NCBI GenBank assembly: GCA_014529385.2
Contig: CM043950.1
Span: 81,852,843 to 81,912,842, forward strand
Direction of reading: 5' to 3'
Source of the DNA: Adiantum capillus-veneris
Taxonomy: Eukaryota; Streptophyta; Polypodiopsida; Polypodiales; Pteridaceae
DNA: 60,000 nucleotides
Shown here: one piece after another, positions 39,061 to 50,191 of the stretch
Position numbering within the stretch: position 1 is the stretch's first letter
How the letters are laid out: every line of letters starts with the position of its first letter
Made by a program: the position numbers and the translations under genes
Notes under the pieces: generated by a model
What the model was told of the DNA's origin: nothing
The model's database searches: none
What the model saw: the letters and a program-made list of their open reading frames with translations, nothing else

Positions 39061-40610
39061 TACTTTCATAGGTCATTTTGTCTGTAAGGTTTCTGACCCC
39101 GATCAAAAGGAACACCCTTGTACCATGAAATAATCATAATGGAATAAGTTACTATTTTTAGCAGTTTTCCAGATTCTGTCAGTGCCATGATGTTTAGAAT
39201 GTTATTAAGCTTCAAAATGTGAATTAAAATAATCTTTGTGAAAAATTTTCAAAAATAGTAAGTTTTTGGTCACCCGACCCGTCCAGTTTTGATCGTCTCG
39301 AAAAACTGCACCCGTACCCCAAATTTGAAAAAAATGCATTTTCGAACCCCGGGGGCTGCTATATATGGCAGGTACTCGGGCCAGTACGCCTTAGTTAGAG
39401 CTTTCTATATCAATTTTCGGCATCAAATTCCGACTCGTATGACATGTTTTAGCCTAGAACCAAATTTCCTAAAAATTGTCCGGGGAGGTACCGGGAGCCC
39501 GGGACTGTGTGGAAACAGGTCCCAGGCCACTCCAGATCAGCTTTAGCAGCTAGGGGGCGCCCTCTTGCTTTGTGGGAGTCTTGGGAAAGCTGCCAAGCCT
39601 GCAACTCAGTCTCAGAACCAGTTAACCAAGCCAACCTGACACTTGGTGGGCAGAGAACTGGAGTTGCCATGCTTAACTGGAGAAGCTCCCAGATGCATTT
39701 AGCAACCCAGATCGATTTTCAGCCTGTAGGAGCCTATTTAAAGACCTGCACACACACACACACACTTATGATCACACACACACACAATGCATACACACAC
39801 ACCCACATACATTGGGGAGGTGCTGCCAAATCACACACCTATTGCAGAAGAAGCTAGGAGGGAGGTGCTCCCGAATTTTCATCTCAAGAAGCTCGATTAG
39901 ATCAGAAAATCGAGAAGATTACCAGCTCTTAATCATAGTAACGACAGTTTAATTAATGCCATCTGAAAATCCCTTTCTCTACCATCAAAATTTCTCGTAC
40001 ATTATGCCTATTCCTAGCCGAAAATCTCTATGACTACTCTCTAAATTCTCCTTATTCGTACTCTATTATGTAATCATCATTCCATAGCTGAATTATCAGC
40101 CATTCTTCACTCTCGATTAATGATTAGAGCATAATTATCAGAATCTTCTCTCTCTAGATAGCATAGTAATTAATTGGCAAGCTAGTATTTGTGCAGATTG
40201 AAGAGAATCACTATTGTAATCACTCATTAACATTGTAGCTTAATTGAATTCATTTCTCTTATGCATTAAGATGTAATTAAGGAGAAATTAATCTGTCATT
40301 AAGTCTCTAAGAATTGGTTTTTCCTCACACATATGCATAGGGTAAATCTGCATCATCTAATTGCTAGGAAATAGTTTAATCTGGTAATTCCAATAGTGAA
40401 ATCCTAATTATTCTTGATCATGTGAGCCGAATAATTATCTTAGAGTCAGTTCCCATAGGATTATGTGCCATCCTTAATGATTGCTTTATGAAAAATCTAG
40501 ATCTATCATATAGGAGGGATTAATTAATGTCACTAATCTACGCATTGGACTGTTATGATGCTTGCGAACCTTAGCTCTTTCTCCAAGCTAATCATTTAAA
40601 GTAGTGAGAA
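39061..40610 (+). mobile_element. Possible LTR and leader of a degraded element
   Basis: A promoter-like CCTATTTAAAG at about 39730-39742 followed by CA repeats, then a long AT-rich leader up to the short gag-like frame at 40611. I cannot fix LTR ends or a primer-binding site, so this is an inference from layout. Confidence 0.28.
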
Positions 40611-40781
40611 ATGGCCCCGGTTAAGAGGACTCGCTTTGGTGGTGCCCACGATCGCGAGGTAGGAACGAGCAATGTCAACGGGAAGGGGAAGGCTCCCATG
40701 GAGGAACAAATACCGGCCATCTCACGGGCCATCGATGAAGAAGGGGAAGAGGTAGATCATATTTTTATTCAAGTTGTTTAA
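40611..40781 (+). pseudogene. Short gag-like start, 56 codons
   Basis: ATG at 40611 opens MAPVKRTRFGGAHDREVG, then a Gly/Lys-rich stretch and an acidic end before TAA. The basic start with Lys/Gly/Pro resembles the N-terminus of plant gypsy Gag proteins, but there is no domain to prove it. No further gag or pol follows, so it would be a remnant. Confidence 0.35.
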
Positions 40782-42117
40782 ACTAACATTGCATACGCTA
40801 GTTAGGAATGCTCATATCCCCAAACATGTTGGAGAAATCCGACGGAAACCTCGGCATTGAAAGCATTGTACATTAAGTTCTAAGGTAGGAAGGAAATGAT
40901 TGATGGGAATGCTGTTTGCAATAGGAAAGAATGTCTGCTAGGGAAAATTTAGCTCGGCATGTTCATTCTATTCCAATGTTGAATTAGTCATGAACCCCCT
41001 CCTGATCACAGGGGGCAGAGTTCCTGGTTAAAGGCTCTTGAATCCACGTCTGCTGGTTAAGCGGTGGATACCCACGACTTGCTTTCTATGCGGTGGGAAC
41101 CCACGTCTTGCTTTCTATGCGGTGGGAGTGTCCATGACATGCTTTCTATGCGGTGGACATACCTAGTTGTATGGGCAGCTAGGCGACAACGGGAGGAGTG
41201 AACTCTCGCTAGAGGGGGGATGTTGTACCTCCAGAACATTGGAACGTTTATGAATAAGTTTGAGTAGAATTTTTACTAGAATTCTGTCTTGGTGTTGTTT
41301 GCAATACTGGTTGAAGGGTTGTGTTAACGAACCATGTGATTCGGAATTAAACAAGGAATATCTATGTTGAACAACCTTGTGGTAGTAATTAGGTCACACG
41401 AGGAAGTGTGAGTGTGGGGTGGAAAGTGGGGGCTTGGCTCGGGTTGCCAATGCCTACGAGATGGGTGGTCCCGATTGGTCGGGAACTCTCTGTCCCCATA
41501 GTGCTTACTCCATATTGGTATTACTCATTGCCCCTAGAGCGGCGAATCCTCGAGAGTACGTGCCTCTGAAACATGGGGAAAAAGGCACTCAGGGTTTCTC
41601 TCCTCTTGGAAGGTGGGTCTTAGGATTGCTAGATAGTTAAGTACGCTTCCCCTGCGAGGTGGAGCTAGATCTCATTACTAGTAGGCTCGAACTCGACTCA
41701 CTTTGTGATGAGAGATCGTCCGCTGGTTGAACCCTGAACCATTTTGTTTGCTTCCGCTATAGATCTAGTGGCCACCAGGTTTACCATCAGATCCGTTTTT
41801 TGATACGACGGGGTGGGGACCTCACATTGTCCTTTTAAAAATGGTTCGTATAACATTTCATTTCATTTCTCTCTCTCTCTCTCTCTTCACAACCCCTGAC
41901 CACCTTGTTATGTTTTGGTCATTGACATCAATAATGTTGTATTTTTTACAATTAAAACATATATTTGTATAATAATCCAATAATTAAATATATAAAACAT
42001 ACAGTAAACTAAAGTACATAGCGAATGAATGGTATACTAATATATACTAATCAAGATGTCGTTCAACAAGGTACATAAGTATTGTGATCGGTATTAATCG
42101 CTAGCAACCTGTTGTCA
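40782..42117. other. Spacer with a small minisatellite
   Basis: About three copies of a 29-33 bp unit containing TTGCTTTCTATGCGGTGG lie at 41072-41165. The rest shows no gene. Short GC-rich phrases at 41420-41820 look like retroelement interior but carry no domain. Confidence 0.55.
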
Positions 42118-42868
42118 TTTAACCTCTAGCATCTACGTAGGACTCCTTCATAAATTAACGTTCATTCATCATTTGATGTTATTAACTGTTATGCACACAT
42201 ATCCATAGTTGAAAATTGCATAAATTACAAATTTTTGGGGATTTTTATTCAAAGACATTGTCCTCTTTAAATGGCTCATTGTTATATTTTGCACCTCCTA
42301 CTTGCACTGGTCAGCCCTGTTAACCTTATGTTTTTAATTTTTTCACAATTTTACGGCTCCATCCATCATCTGGACTACTCTATTTTTTACTTTATTGTAA
42401 TTAGCACACCATTAAGGACGCAAGTGTTTTCAGTATACCATTTACATGAATCCTCTCTTTGTTTTTTATTTTGCAAGATTATTTTAACCGTTTTTTCTTG
42501 GTATTTATTTGGTTCAGTATAGTAATCCTCTTGTAGAATATGCCATTCATGGAAAACAATGCAGGTACGCATACTTCACTAAACTCGTTTCTCTATCGCA
42601 TTGCTCAATCACTATTTCTTCACCAAACTTTTACGTATTCAATTTCTCAATGTAGTTTACATTCTGGACACTCATTTCAATTTTAAGTTAGGAGATACAC
42701 TACTACGGTCAGGGCTTACTTACTACTTGCACGGTATGAAATTTTTATTGACATGATTATTTATTAGCTATGCAGCTCCTCATTTGAGCTAGGCTGCTCT
42801 CGGATATTGAGCCATAGTTTCTAAGTGCCTTGTTAGTGGAACATACTCTAATTTGGTGTCAAATAGAT
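42118..42868. repeat. Repeat family E, third partial copy
   Basis: Colinear with 34451-35317, lacking the roughly 130-bp internal duplication. It covers the inter-unit segment and the start of the next unit, then ends abruptly 95 bp before the element C LTR. Confidence 0.78.
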
Positions 42869-42963
42869 AGAATATTCTTTTTCGCCGAAATATTATGGCC
42901 GGACGGCGGCCTGAAAGTGGTCGGAAATTGACCAGTCGGTTGGTCGGTTGGCCGGTGGGGCCG

Positions 42964-43882
42964 TGTTGGACGGGTACGCTGCGACAGACGTCAGCACAGC
43001 GAGAACTCGCCTAACAAGTAATGTCAGCTAAGGACAAAGCTCGAGCCGCAGGCGCATGGAAGCAAGCATAAGGTGTCAACCTACACTCGACCGACTCCTA
43101 ACTAATTCCTACAGAGGTCCCTACCAATTGTCTAAGTCATAGTCTTCAAGAGTGCAAAAGAGGATACTTCCTACAACGCTTGCTAGAGCCGAACACCCAT
43201 CAAACACTTTCGAAACACCATAGAGCTTGAAGGAGACCCTACTAATACCTATAGGTTGCTCTCCCTAAGGTATATGAACCAAAATCACGACCCACAATAC
43301 TCGGTGCAGAAACACGTAGGATGTCTGGCCGAAATCTGCAGGTCTTTGTTTTCGAAATCTGAAGTGCCTAATGTGTAGCTCTACTCAATGTGAACGCGTG
43401 GATATGCTGCAATGCGAAATCAGATAACGTATGCTCACCCAAACAACCGATGAAGCTCCCAAATCCAGACGGTACGCGCGCAATGTGGGTATCGGCTCGT
43501 AGCTCTAGTCAGGGGCAACACGCTGCACTTCTCCGCACTCGATTCCGACCACCGTAGCACACATAGCGTCAAGACGAAGCTCACACTCTCTCTCACGTAC
43601 ACAGTACGCTCACTCACAGACTTCAAACTTGTTTAAAATGACAAAAGGTCCTTCATTAAGGTCAAAAAGTGGTATATATACCTTACAACTTCTCAAACCC
43701 TAAAGTTCCAAAATCAACCATCTACTCAATCTAACTATCAAAACTGGGATACAATCTGGAAACTTCTATAAGTCCCAATATTTACAAGGTGAAAAATCGG
43801 GTTTTCCTTAATGAATGAATAATTACAAAAATGATAGTCCGCCAAGTAGTTAGATTCCGTGGGGTGTGTCCAGCTTCTAACA
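42964..43882 (-). mobile_element. 3' LTR of element C, copy 2 (919 bp)
   Basis: Same boundaries as copy 1 (TGTTGGACGG on the left, CTTCTAACA on the right), with the polypurine tract at 43883-43896. A TATA box (GTATATATACC, minus strand) lies at about 43671-43680. Confidence 0.85.
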
Positions 43883-43935
43883 CCCCCCCCCCCTCCTTGT
43901 TCATGTCGTCCTCGACATGGCCTTGATCCTCTGCT

Positions 43936-45192
43936 TCATCTTATGGTCTCCCGCATCTTTAGTAGTGATTCGTACCGTGCATGTAGATTTAGCATTGTTG
44001 GGCCAAAGATATCTGTATGCATGGTGAAGAACCCCGTGTAGAATGGTTGTTCGAAATCCTGGAGGTGATAGGATGGTAGAAACATAATTCTTTGATACAA
44101 CGCATGTATCACCTCCTTGGAAGGCTGACCTGACATATCATAAACACATCTGTATGTATCCTGGAAGAAGAATATGCTGTCAGTCACCTGGCTTGGATTG
44201 AAGGTGTCGAACACTGCTAGGATGGTTCTGCAGATCTTTCTCATCATAATGCATGTAAGGTCAGGTGAGCCAGTGAACAACTTTATGGAGCCCGTTAGGG
44301 TTTTCACCATGTATTGTACACTTATTCTCTCACATGCCTTCACGCCCGACAGCTTTGGGTAGTTCAGCCAAGTGGGTTGGCTTCTTTGTAAGATTTCTTG
44401 CGCTTTCCACGTCCTAACCTTTGGTAGAGGACAAAAGCTGAGGTTGTCTCTAATGTGTTTAGGTGCCTCTACCAAGTGGATTAGGTATTGTGGGTACTTG
44501 GTAAGCCAAGCTTTCCTCCACTTTGGCTGAGAATCCACTATGAGCTTTACTCCTTCTGGCCTTGAGGTGTCTGCGTTGTAGAGAGGGACCGTTGGCTCTT
44601 ATCTGATTCGCCTGTTTATTGTTGCCGCTTCATATTTCAGCAATGGATATGGGAGAGAGGGTTGAAACCATTCACGCCTGAGATTGCTGGCGTCGATTTT
44701 CTGAATTGTCATAGATTTGAAAACCCTCTGTTCCCATTCCAAGGCTTCCTTTGTGCTTTCTCTGAGCTCTGCCTCTATTGCCTTACACAATTTTTCCTCC
44801 TCTTCTTGTGTTAGATCCTGTGGCTCTTGAGAGGATCCTGCTGTGCTTTCCTTTGGCATGGGTGTGTCCACAGGATCTACCACATTGTCGAGGTCGATGC
44901 CCTCATTGGAAGCTGGCTCTGAGCTTTCTGCTTCTGCTTATTGCCGGCCTTTCAACTCCTTAATTTTCTTGAGGAGTGTCTGCTTTTCCGCTTCGGCTTC
45001 TCCTCCCATAGTCACGAGGAGGTCATTGAGTTCAGCATTTACTTTTTCAGCCTCCTCGAGCTTTATCTTTATGCTCTCCAATTCTTCTTGTAGGGATTTT
45101 TGGCTGTCCTCCATTCTGGGTTGCAGTGCGATAGAACCTTCAGCCATCATCAACCTCTGCTTCTTCTCGAGAGTCAGCTCCTTCTGGAGTTC
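43936..45192 (-). pseudogene. Element C protein, coiled coil and C-terminal domain (copy 2)
   Basis: Colinear with copy 1 at 25212-26462. Stops: TAA at 44938-44940 where copy 1 has CAA (Gln), and TAA at 44599-44601 next to a Glu/Asp position. Between them are the acidic linker and the start of the globular domain (REWFQPSLPYPLL). The final open stretch 43936-44538 covers the rest of the C-terminal domain. At 45187-45189 this copy keeps CAG where copy 1 has the stop. Confidence 0.72.
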
Positions 45193-46123
45193 TTACATCT
45201 GCTCCTCATATATTTGAATCTCGGAAATGATTTGAGTCGAGCTCGTAGCTCTAACTCTAGCAGGTGATGCTCGCAGCCTCTGCATGGTTTGATCTTTGAC
45301 TTTTAATTGGTCCTTGAGCTCAAGGACTTCATCCAGGCTTTCTTCTTGTTCTATCTCCGCCTTTTCCTTGGCATTCCTCATGGCTTCTACTTCTTTAGTT
45401 TCTTCTGCTAGCCGGAGTGTCAGATTATCTCATTCTTTTTCAGCATCTCGCAATGACTTGCAGAGTTGCAGACACTCTTCTTCAGCTGCTTGTAATCTTT
45501 TTGTTGCTGCCTCATTTGCTTCTTCCTTTGCTTGGCAGTTTTGTAGAGCGGTTGCCAAGATGGCCTGGAGGTCAGCTTCTCTCTCTTTTTGTCCTTGGCT
45601 TTGTGCCTGCAGAGTATCCCTTTCCATCTTGGTCTTTTCTTCGGTGGCCTTTAGAGTTCTTAATTCTTTGTCTGATGCCATAGATTGTGCTCTTATTCCC
45701 GCTAGCATTGTCATCACCACGTCCCAATCATTAGAGGGCGGGTGCAGGTCTACCGTATCGGTAGCAATTTCCTTCAGCTCAACTAGCCGGATGCCTGGCA
45801 TCTGTTCTTTATGCCCTGTTCTCGCCAAGTCGAATGCGACTGTGGCGGCTTCTTCCCTTGTATATCCTGCAGCTAGCAGGTCCAAAAATGCATAATCTGC
45901 CTCATCTAGTTCTTTTTTCTCAAACGCAGGCTTGGTCTCTTCTTTGGGCCGCTTTTTGTGATCTTGTCTCTTTGTCCGGCACTTGAGCAAATTCCTTTTT
46001 TCCTTTCTTCTTCTCAGGTTTCTCCTCTGCAACTGGCTCTAGCCGTCGCTTCAACCTTGTAGCCACCCTTGGTGCTCGTTGTGGCTCGTCTTCTTTGTCT
46101 TCCTTTACCCTTAGCCAATCATT
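45193..46123 (-). pseudogene. Element C protein, central region with deletion (copy 2)
   Basis: Starts after the TAG at 46124 and runs to a TAA at 45193-45195 (copy 1: CAA). A TGA at 45430-45432 corresponds to CGA (Arg) in copy 1. About 430 bp of the Pro/Gln-rich linker present in copy 1 (about 27238-27662) is missing here, at about 45955, and the reading frame changes across the junction. The coiled-coil part is otherwise well conserved. Confidence 0.72.
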
Positions 46124-46933
46124 CTAAGATGAGGGGTCAGGCCACCTTCCCTTGGCATGTAGTGCTGCATAAATTACCTTGGTTATCATTTCTCCTGGCA
46201 CTATGTAGCTTGGCTTTTTGTTGCCCATTTTTACCAAGCTGTCATGTATGTATGCCGCATAGTTGATTATCTTTGGGGTGCCTTTTGTCATTGCCCAAGT
46301 AAACGTTGTGGCAATTGCACCTGGCGGAATCTTGTACTTCTGTGGCCTCTTTGTGCACATGTGGAAGTACTGGTTGTACAATTGGCTCATGATCGCCACC
46401 TTTGGGTTGGCGATGTCTTCAAAGGTGTAATTGGCCTTTTTCTCTTTGTGCACCTTGACTTCATTCCTTCTTTTTGTCACACTGTCTCCCTGATTGGAGA
46501 GATCTAGTGCATGGGCTACAACCCGCTCTGTGATAATGATCTCTGTATCGGGTCTTCCGGGCAAATCTGTCACCTTGGCCACTCCATCCTCTTTGATGCT
46601 TGTTACAAACTCCCATACTCTTTTGACGTCCACCACTGCTGGTATTGCTTCGAAATAGTTATGGAGGTCAATTTTCTCCAAGTAACCGGCCATTTTGCTT
46701 CGGACAAATTCATTGAGCTCTCTTGGCAGCATTGGCAGCTCTATTACATTGCCTTCATTGTCTTTGAACACCCCCTGGTAGATCTTTAGGTCGTTTGACT
46801 CTAACAGATCTTCCTGTATCCAGGTGCTGGTGGGCTTTAGTGTTCCCTCTGGAATGACAAAAGGTTCCACCTTGTCCAGATAATCTTTGATTGTCATTCT
46901 CTTCTTCTTTGCCGATGACTTTGAGGCTGCCAT
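46124..46933 (-). pseudogene. Element C protein, N-terminal domain (copy 2)
   Basis: The only copy with the start. ATG at 46933 opens MAASKSSAKKKRMTIKDYL, a basic N-terminus, then a globular domain of about 250 residues (SKMAGYLEKIDLHNYFEAIP, VKRVWEFVTSIKEDG). The longer frame to 47107 is leader sequence. It ends in a TAG at 46124-46126 where copy 1 has CAG (Gln). Combined with copy 1, the ancestral protein was about 1100 residues with no polymerase, integrase or protease that I can see. Confidence 0.72.
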
Positions 46934-47107
46934 AGATCCTGTTGCTGCTGGTCGGGTAGACGTGCGCGTCGTACAAGCTGCTGGAAGGTGGATCCGCTCT
47001 AGGTGGAGAAGCTCTCTCCACAAAGTCAATAGTGAGAATGAGCTAAAAATGGGGTGAAAAATTCTTATAATGGAGGTCCCCGAACCACTTTTCATGAAAT
47101 TTGACAT

Positions 47108-47964
47108 GTGCTCCTATCTTCCTGCGAGATGCGGTTTAGGCTCAAAAATTTCTTGATTTGGACTCCATTTGTTGCTCTGTTTACGAGAAATTTGTCATTT
47201 CGGTCAAAACCTAGCCAAAACACGCGTTCCGCTCCAGTCTCATAATTGCACCCCCACTGTACCATAGGTTGTTCTTTAGTCACTGGTCATCCTCATATTT
47301 TTTGTGTTTCATTACGACTGTTTTTCACCTGCTTTTTGTATTTTTGAAGTTTTTCTGCCGAAAATTAGCAAAATTAAAAGGAAAATAGCAAATCAAACCC
47401 AAAAAATCCCCAAAATTCAGAATAGATCACAAACATCACCGCAACACATTATATACGAGTACATGCAATTTTTATGGCTGGATTTCTCCGTTTTACCAAT
47501 ATTTTGCTTGAAAAATGGCTATTTCTACTTATATACACACACCTAGAGGTTTGATTTGGCGTTTGGCCCCCTATACCTGTAGCTTCATGCTGTATAAGGG
47601 CATATATACTTGGGTTACTCCAAAAAATTTCGCAATCAAACGTCAACCCTTAAAATAGTCGAAAATCATGCCCTTTTTTTGTTGTTTCTGTTATTGGTTC
47701 TGCATTGAGAATGCCTCCCCCCCTCCTAGTCGGAGTCCTCCCGGACGACAAGGTTTTGCCTCGGGGTATGTGCCGTGCATAGGTTGAAAAATTTGTGCTA
47801 ATGCCTGGACGATTAATGTGGCCCTATTTTATGCATACTCGGTTAATGCATGGAAAAATTAATGCCGTGCAAGAGAAGGGAATAAGCAAGATGCTTATTG
47901 GAATTCTCCGTCGAGGCTTCCTGCTTTCTTTGCAAGTAGCAGCTGTAACTCTACTGATCTCTGT
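47108..47964. other. Interval between element C2 and element A2
   Basis: No gene seen. It should contain the 5' end of C2 and the 3' end of A2, yet no copy of the C LTR is present. A purine tract on the minus strand at about 47713-47730 could be the A2 polypurine tract, but no TG LTR start follows it. The boundaries of both elements are unresolved here. Confidence 0.45.
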
Positions 47965-48473
47965 TTAATTGTCTTTTTGGCAAGAGGCAATTGCTTTGTC
48001 GACACTTTTGATGGAGTCGTAGCTGTTTCTGAGGATAGAATTGGCTAGGATGTGATAGCGGTGGGCCTTATGGCCTTGGCTTTCCATTGGTAGTTTGGTG
48101 CTGCCAACTTTTGTAGATGGTTTGGCACTTTCTTGTTTACCACTGGTTTGTCTGTCATTGGCATCCACATGTATCTGTTCTCCTTGTTGACCTACAGATG
48201 TCTGCTTTCCATTGTTGCTTGTACCGTAGGGATTTCCTTTAGCTTTTTCTTTAGTATCCAAATGTGAGTGACATTTGGGTTATGGCTAAGCATTTTCTTT
48301 GGGATCCATATCTGTTTTATGACCTTGGTTTTGGGTTGCACCGTCTTCTTTGTTGGAATCCGGTTGTTACATTGCTTTTTTTCCGCCATTGCATTTCTAT
48401 CCTTCCGCATCCATACACGTTTACCTTGTTTTGGTAGCCTAGATTTTTGCGTTGTGGCCAGTGACTTCAGCTA
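47965..48473 (-). pseudogene. Element A basic repetitive tail
   Basis: Continuation of the polyprotein after the protease, in two overlapping frames broken by stops. It is Lys/Gln/Pro-rich. Trp-containing phrases recur (RVWMRK, QIWIPKK, HIWILKK, YMWMP), as does an IP(S/T)KKT(M/V)QP phrase. The same Trp-x-Pro-Lys style follows the protease of element D. The function is unknown; a nucleic-acid-binding tail would fit its charge. Confidence 0.55.
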
Positions 48474-49320
48474 TCAATGATTAGCATGGTTGGCTTTTAC
48501 TTGGTTGTTGGTCTCAGGTTGCATGGTTTTCTTTGATGGTATTTGTTCTTTTGTCTTTGTTGCCAGTGATTGCATGGCTTTTAGTTGATCATAATGGTAT
48601 TTCTGAGCAAAAGCTATCACCTGTTGTTCATGTTCGTGCTGAATTTTGACCGCCTTTGCTTGCCAATCTATCTGGACATTGTATGCTTTTTGCCAAGGTT
48701 TCCCTAGCATCATTGGGTGTTGTGTGCTTTCCTCTGTCACCACATAGAATTTGTGTGGGTAAATATATTGATGTAGCTGTACATGCAATATAATCCATCC
48801 TAATGTTTTCAATGGGTGTGGTGTGCTACTTTCCAGCACTTGGGAGGTAGGATGAAGTTGATATGTGACTTTGAACTGTTGGTATAATCCGTAAGAGATC
48901 AAATTTGCTTGAGCACCCGAATCAAGCAAGGCTGTTGATTCAACTTGATTGTTGCCCACTTTGACTGTAATTATTGGCTCTACTGTTTCCTCCTCCAAGT
49001 TCATCAGTCGAATGGCATTGATTCTCAATGGTGGTTTACTCTGTTGTTGTTGTCGTAGAAGCCGTCTTTTTGCAATGTGTTCTTGTGCTTCGGCTTGAGC
49101 TTCGTCCAGAATTCTCTCTTTTTCCTTCATTCTTTGCTTTCCTTGATGAATTTGTTGAAGCATCTCCTGTGTGAGGGGTAGAAGGTATCTCCTCAGTCGA
49201 CACCCACTAATCCAGTTTGGCATTTCTTCACCTGCTAATGTAGCAAGCTTGACAGCTCCACTTTGTGATAGATCATGAATCACAAATGGTCCCATCCCTC
49301 GCTTTTTAAGTTTCTTGGCA
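48474..49320 (-). pseudogene. Integrase C-terminal module fused to a retropepsin (element A2)
   Basis: One open frame of 273 codons (48474-49295). It begins with the integrase GPF module (GPFVIHDLSQSGAVKLAT), passes through a Gln/Lys/Glu-rich helix, then a pepsin-like protease: catalytic motif ALLDSGAQANLIS near 48930 and second motif MMLGKPW near 48715. The Asp-Ser-Gly triad is intact. Ty3/gypsy elements normally carry protease before reverse transcriptase, so its place after integrase is odd. A1 confirms that the integrase frame runs straight into this module; A2 has lost one A near 49339, which breaks it. Confidence 0.85.
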
Positions 49321-50119
49321 TGTTGCTTAAAGGTATAACAAGTACGTAATCACCTATTTTGAACTCTTTGGTACGCACATGTTTATCAAAAAATTCCTTT
49401 TGTCTTCTCTTTTTAGCATAGATCGAAGCGACAACTTGTAAGCGAAGTTCATCTAGCTTCTCAAGATCATTAATTTTTGAAGAGAGTTCATGCCCTGTCC
49501 ATTCCAAGCTTGTTGCTACTCGTAGAGTTGGTATTAAAAACTCTATGGGTAATATAGCATTTAGCCCAAACACCATGTTGTATGGTGTTGTTCTTATTGA
49601 TGTTTTGTAAGCTACCCTGTATGGTGCTGATTTCCTATGTATGACCATGAATTCCTCTAGTAGATATTCAATGACTTCATTGAGGAAGTGTGTTCCACAG
49701 TCACTGACAATTTCTATTGGTAACCCGTAACGTAAAAAAACATTCTCATACAAAAATTGAGCCGTGGTGCGTGTATCAGCTTTTTGTGTTGCTTTGGCTT
49801 TGACCCATTTTGTGAGATAGTCCATAGCCACAATGATATATTGGGTATGGGTGCGATATGCACGGGGTGATATAGGTCCTACAAAATCAATGCCCCATTT
49901 TGCAAATGCCCTTGCCCCCATCATTGGCCTTAATGGCATCTCATGTCTTTTTATTGGTATCTTGGTGCATTGACACGCATCACAACGCTTTACAAACTCA
50001 TCAGCATCCATGTGCAATGTAGGCCACCAAATTCCTGCGGTTAAGACAATTTTCGCCGTCTTATTGCCCGAAAAATGGCCTCCACTTACTCCGCTATGTG
50101 CATGTTCTAGAATCAGCAT
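49280..50119 (-). pseudogene. Integrase zinc module 2 and core (element A2)
   Basis: The H2C2 zinc module (AHSGVSGGH, CDAC) and core Asp residues in WGIDFVGPI and VSDCGTHF are present. The catalytic Glu is gone: 123 bp are deleted between two TATG tetranucleotides (position about 49622; A1 370-496), keeping the frame. A one-base loss near 49339 then shifts the frame, ending at 49280. It is catalytically dead. Confidence 0.9.
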
Positions 50120-50191
50120 GTATTCACTTTCACTTGCATAGATTCTAAGTTGATTGTCCTTTCCCCGCTTATAGAGTTGATTTCCAATTAA

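Noticed and set aside
47713-47730. Polypurine tract and LTR start of element A2
   Set aside because: The purine run fits, but no TG start follows and no second copy defines the boundary, so no LTR is called.
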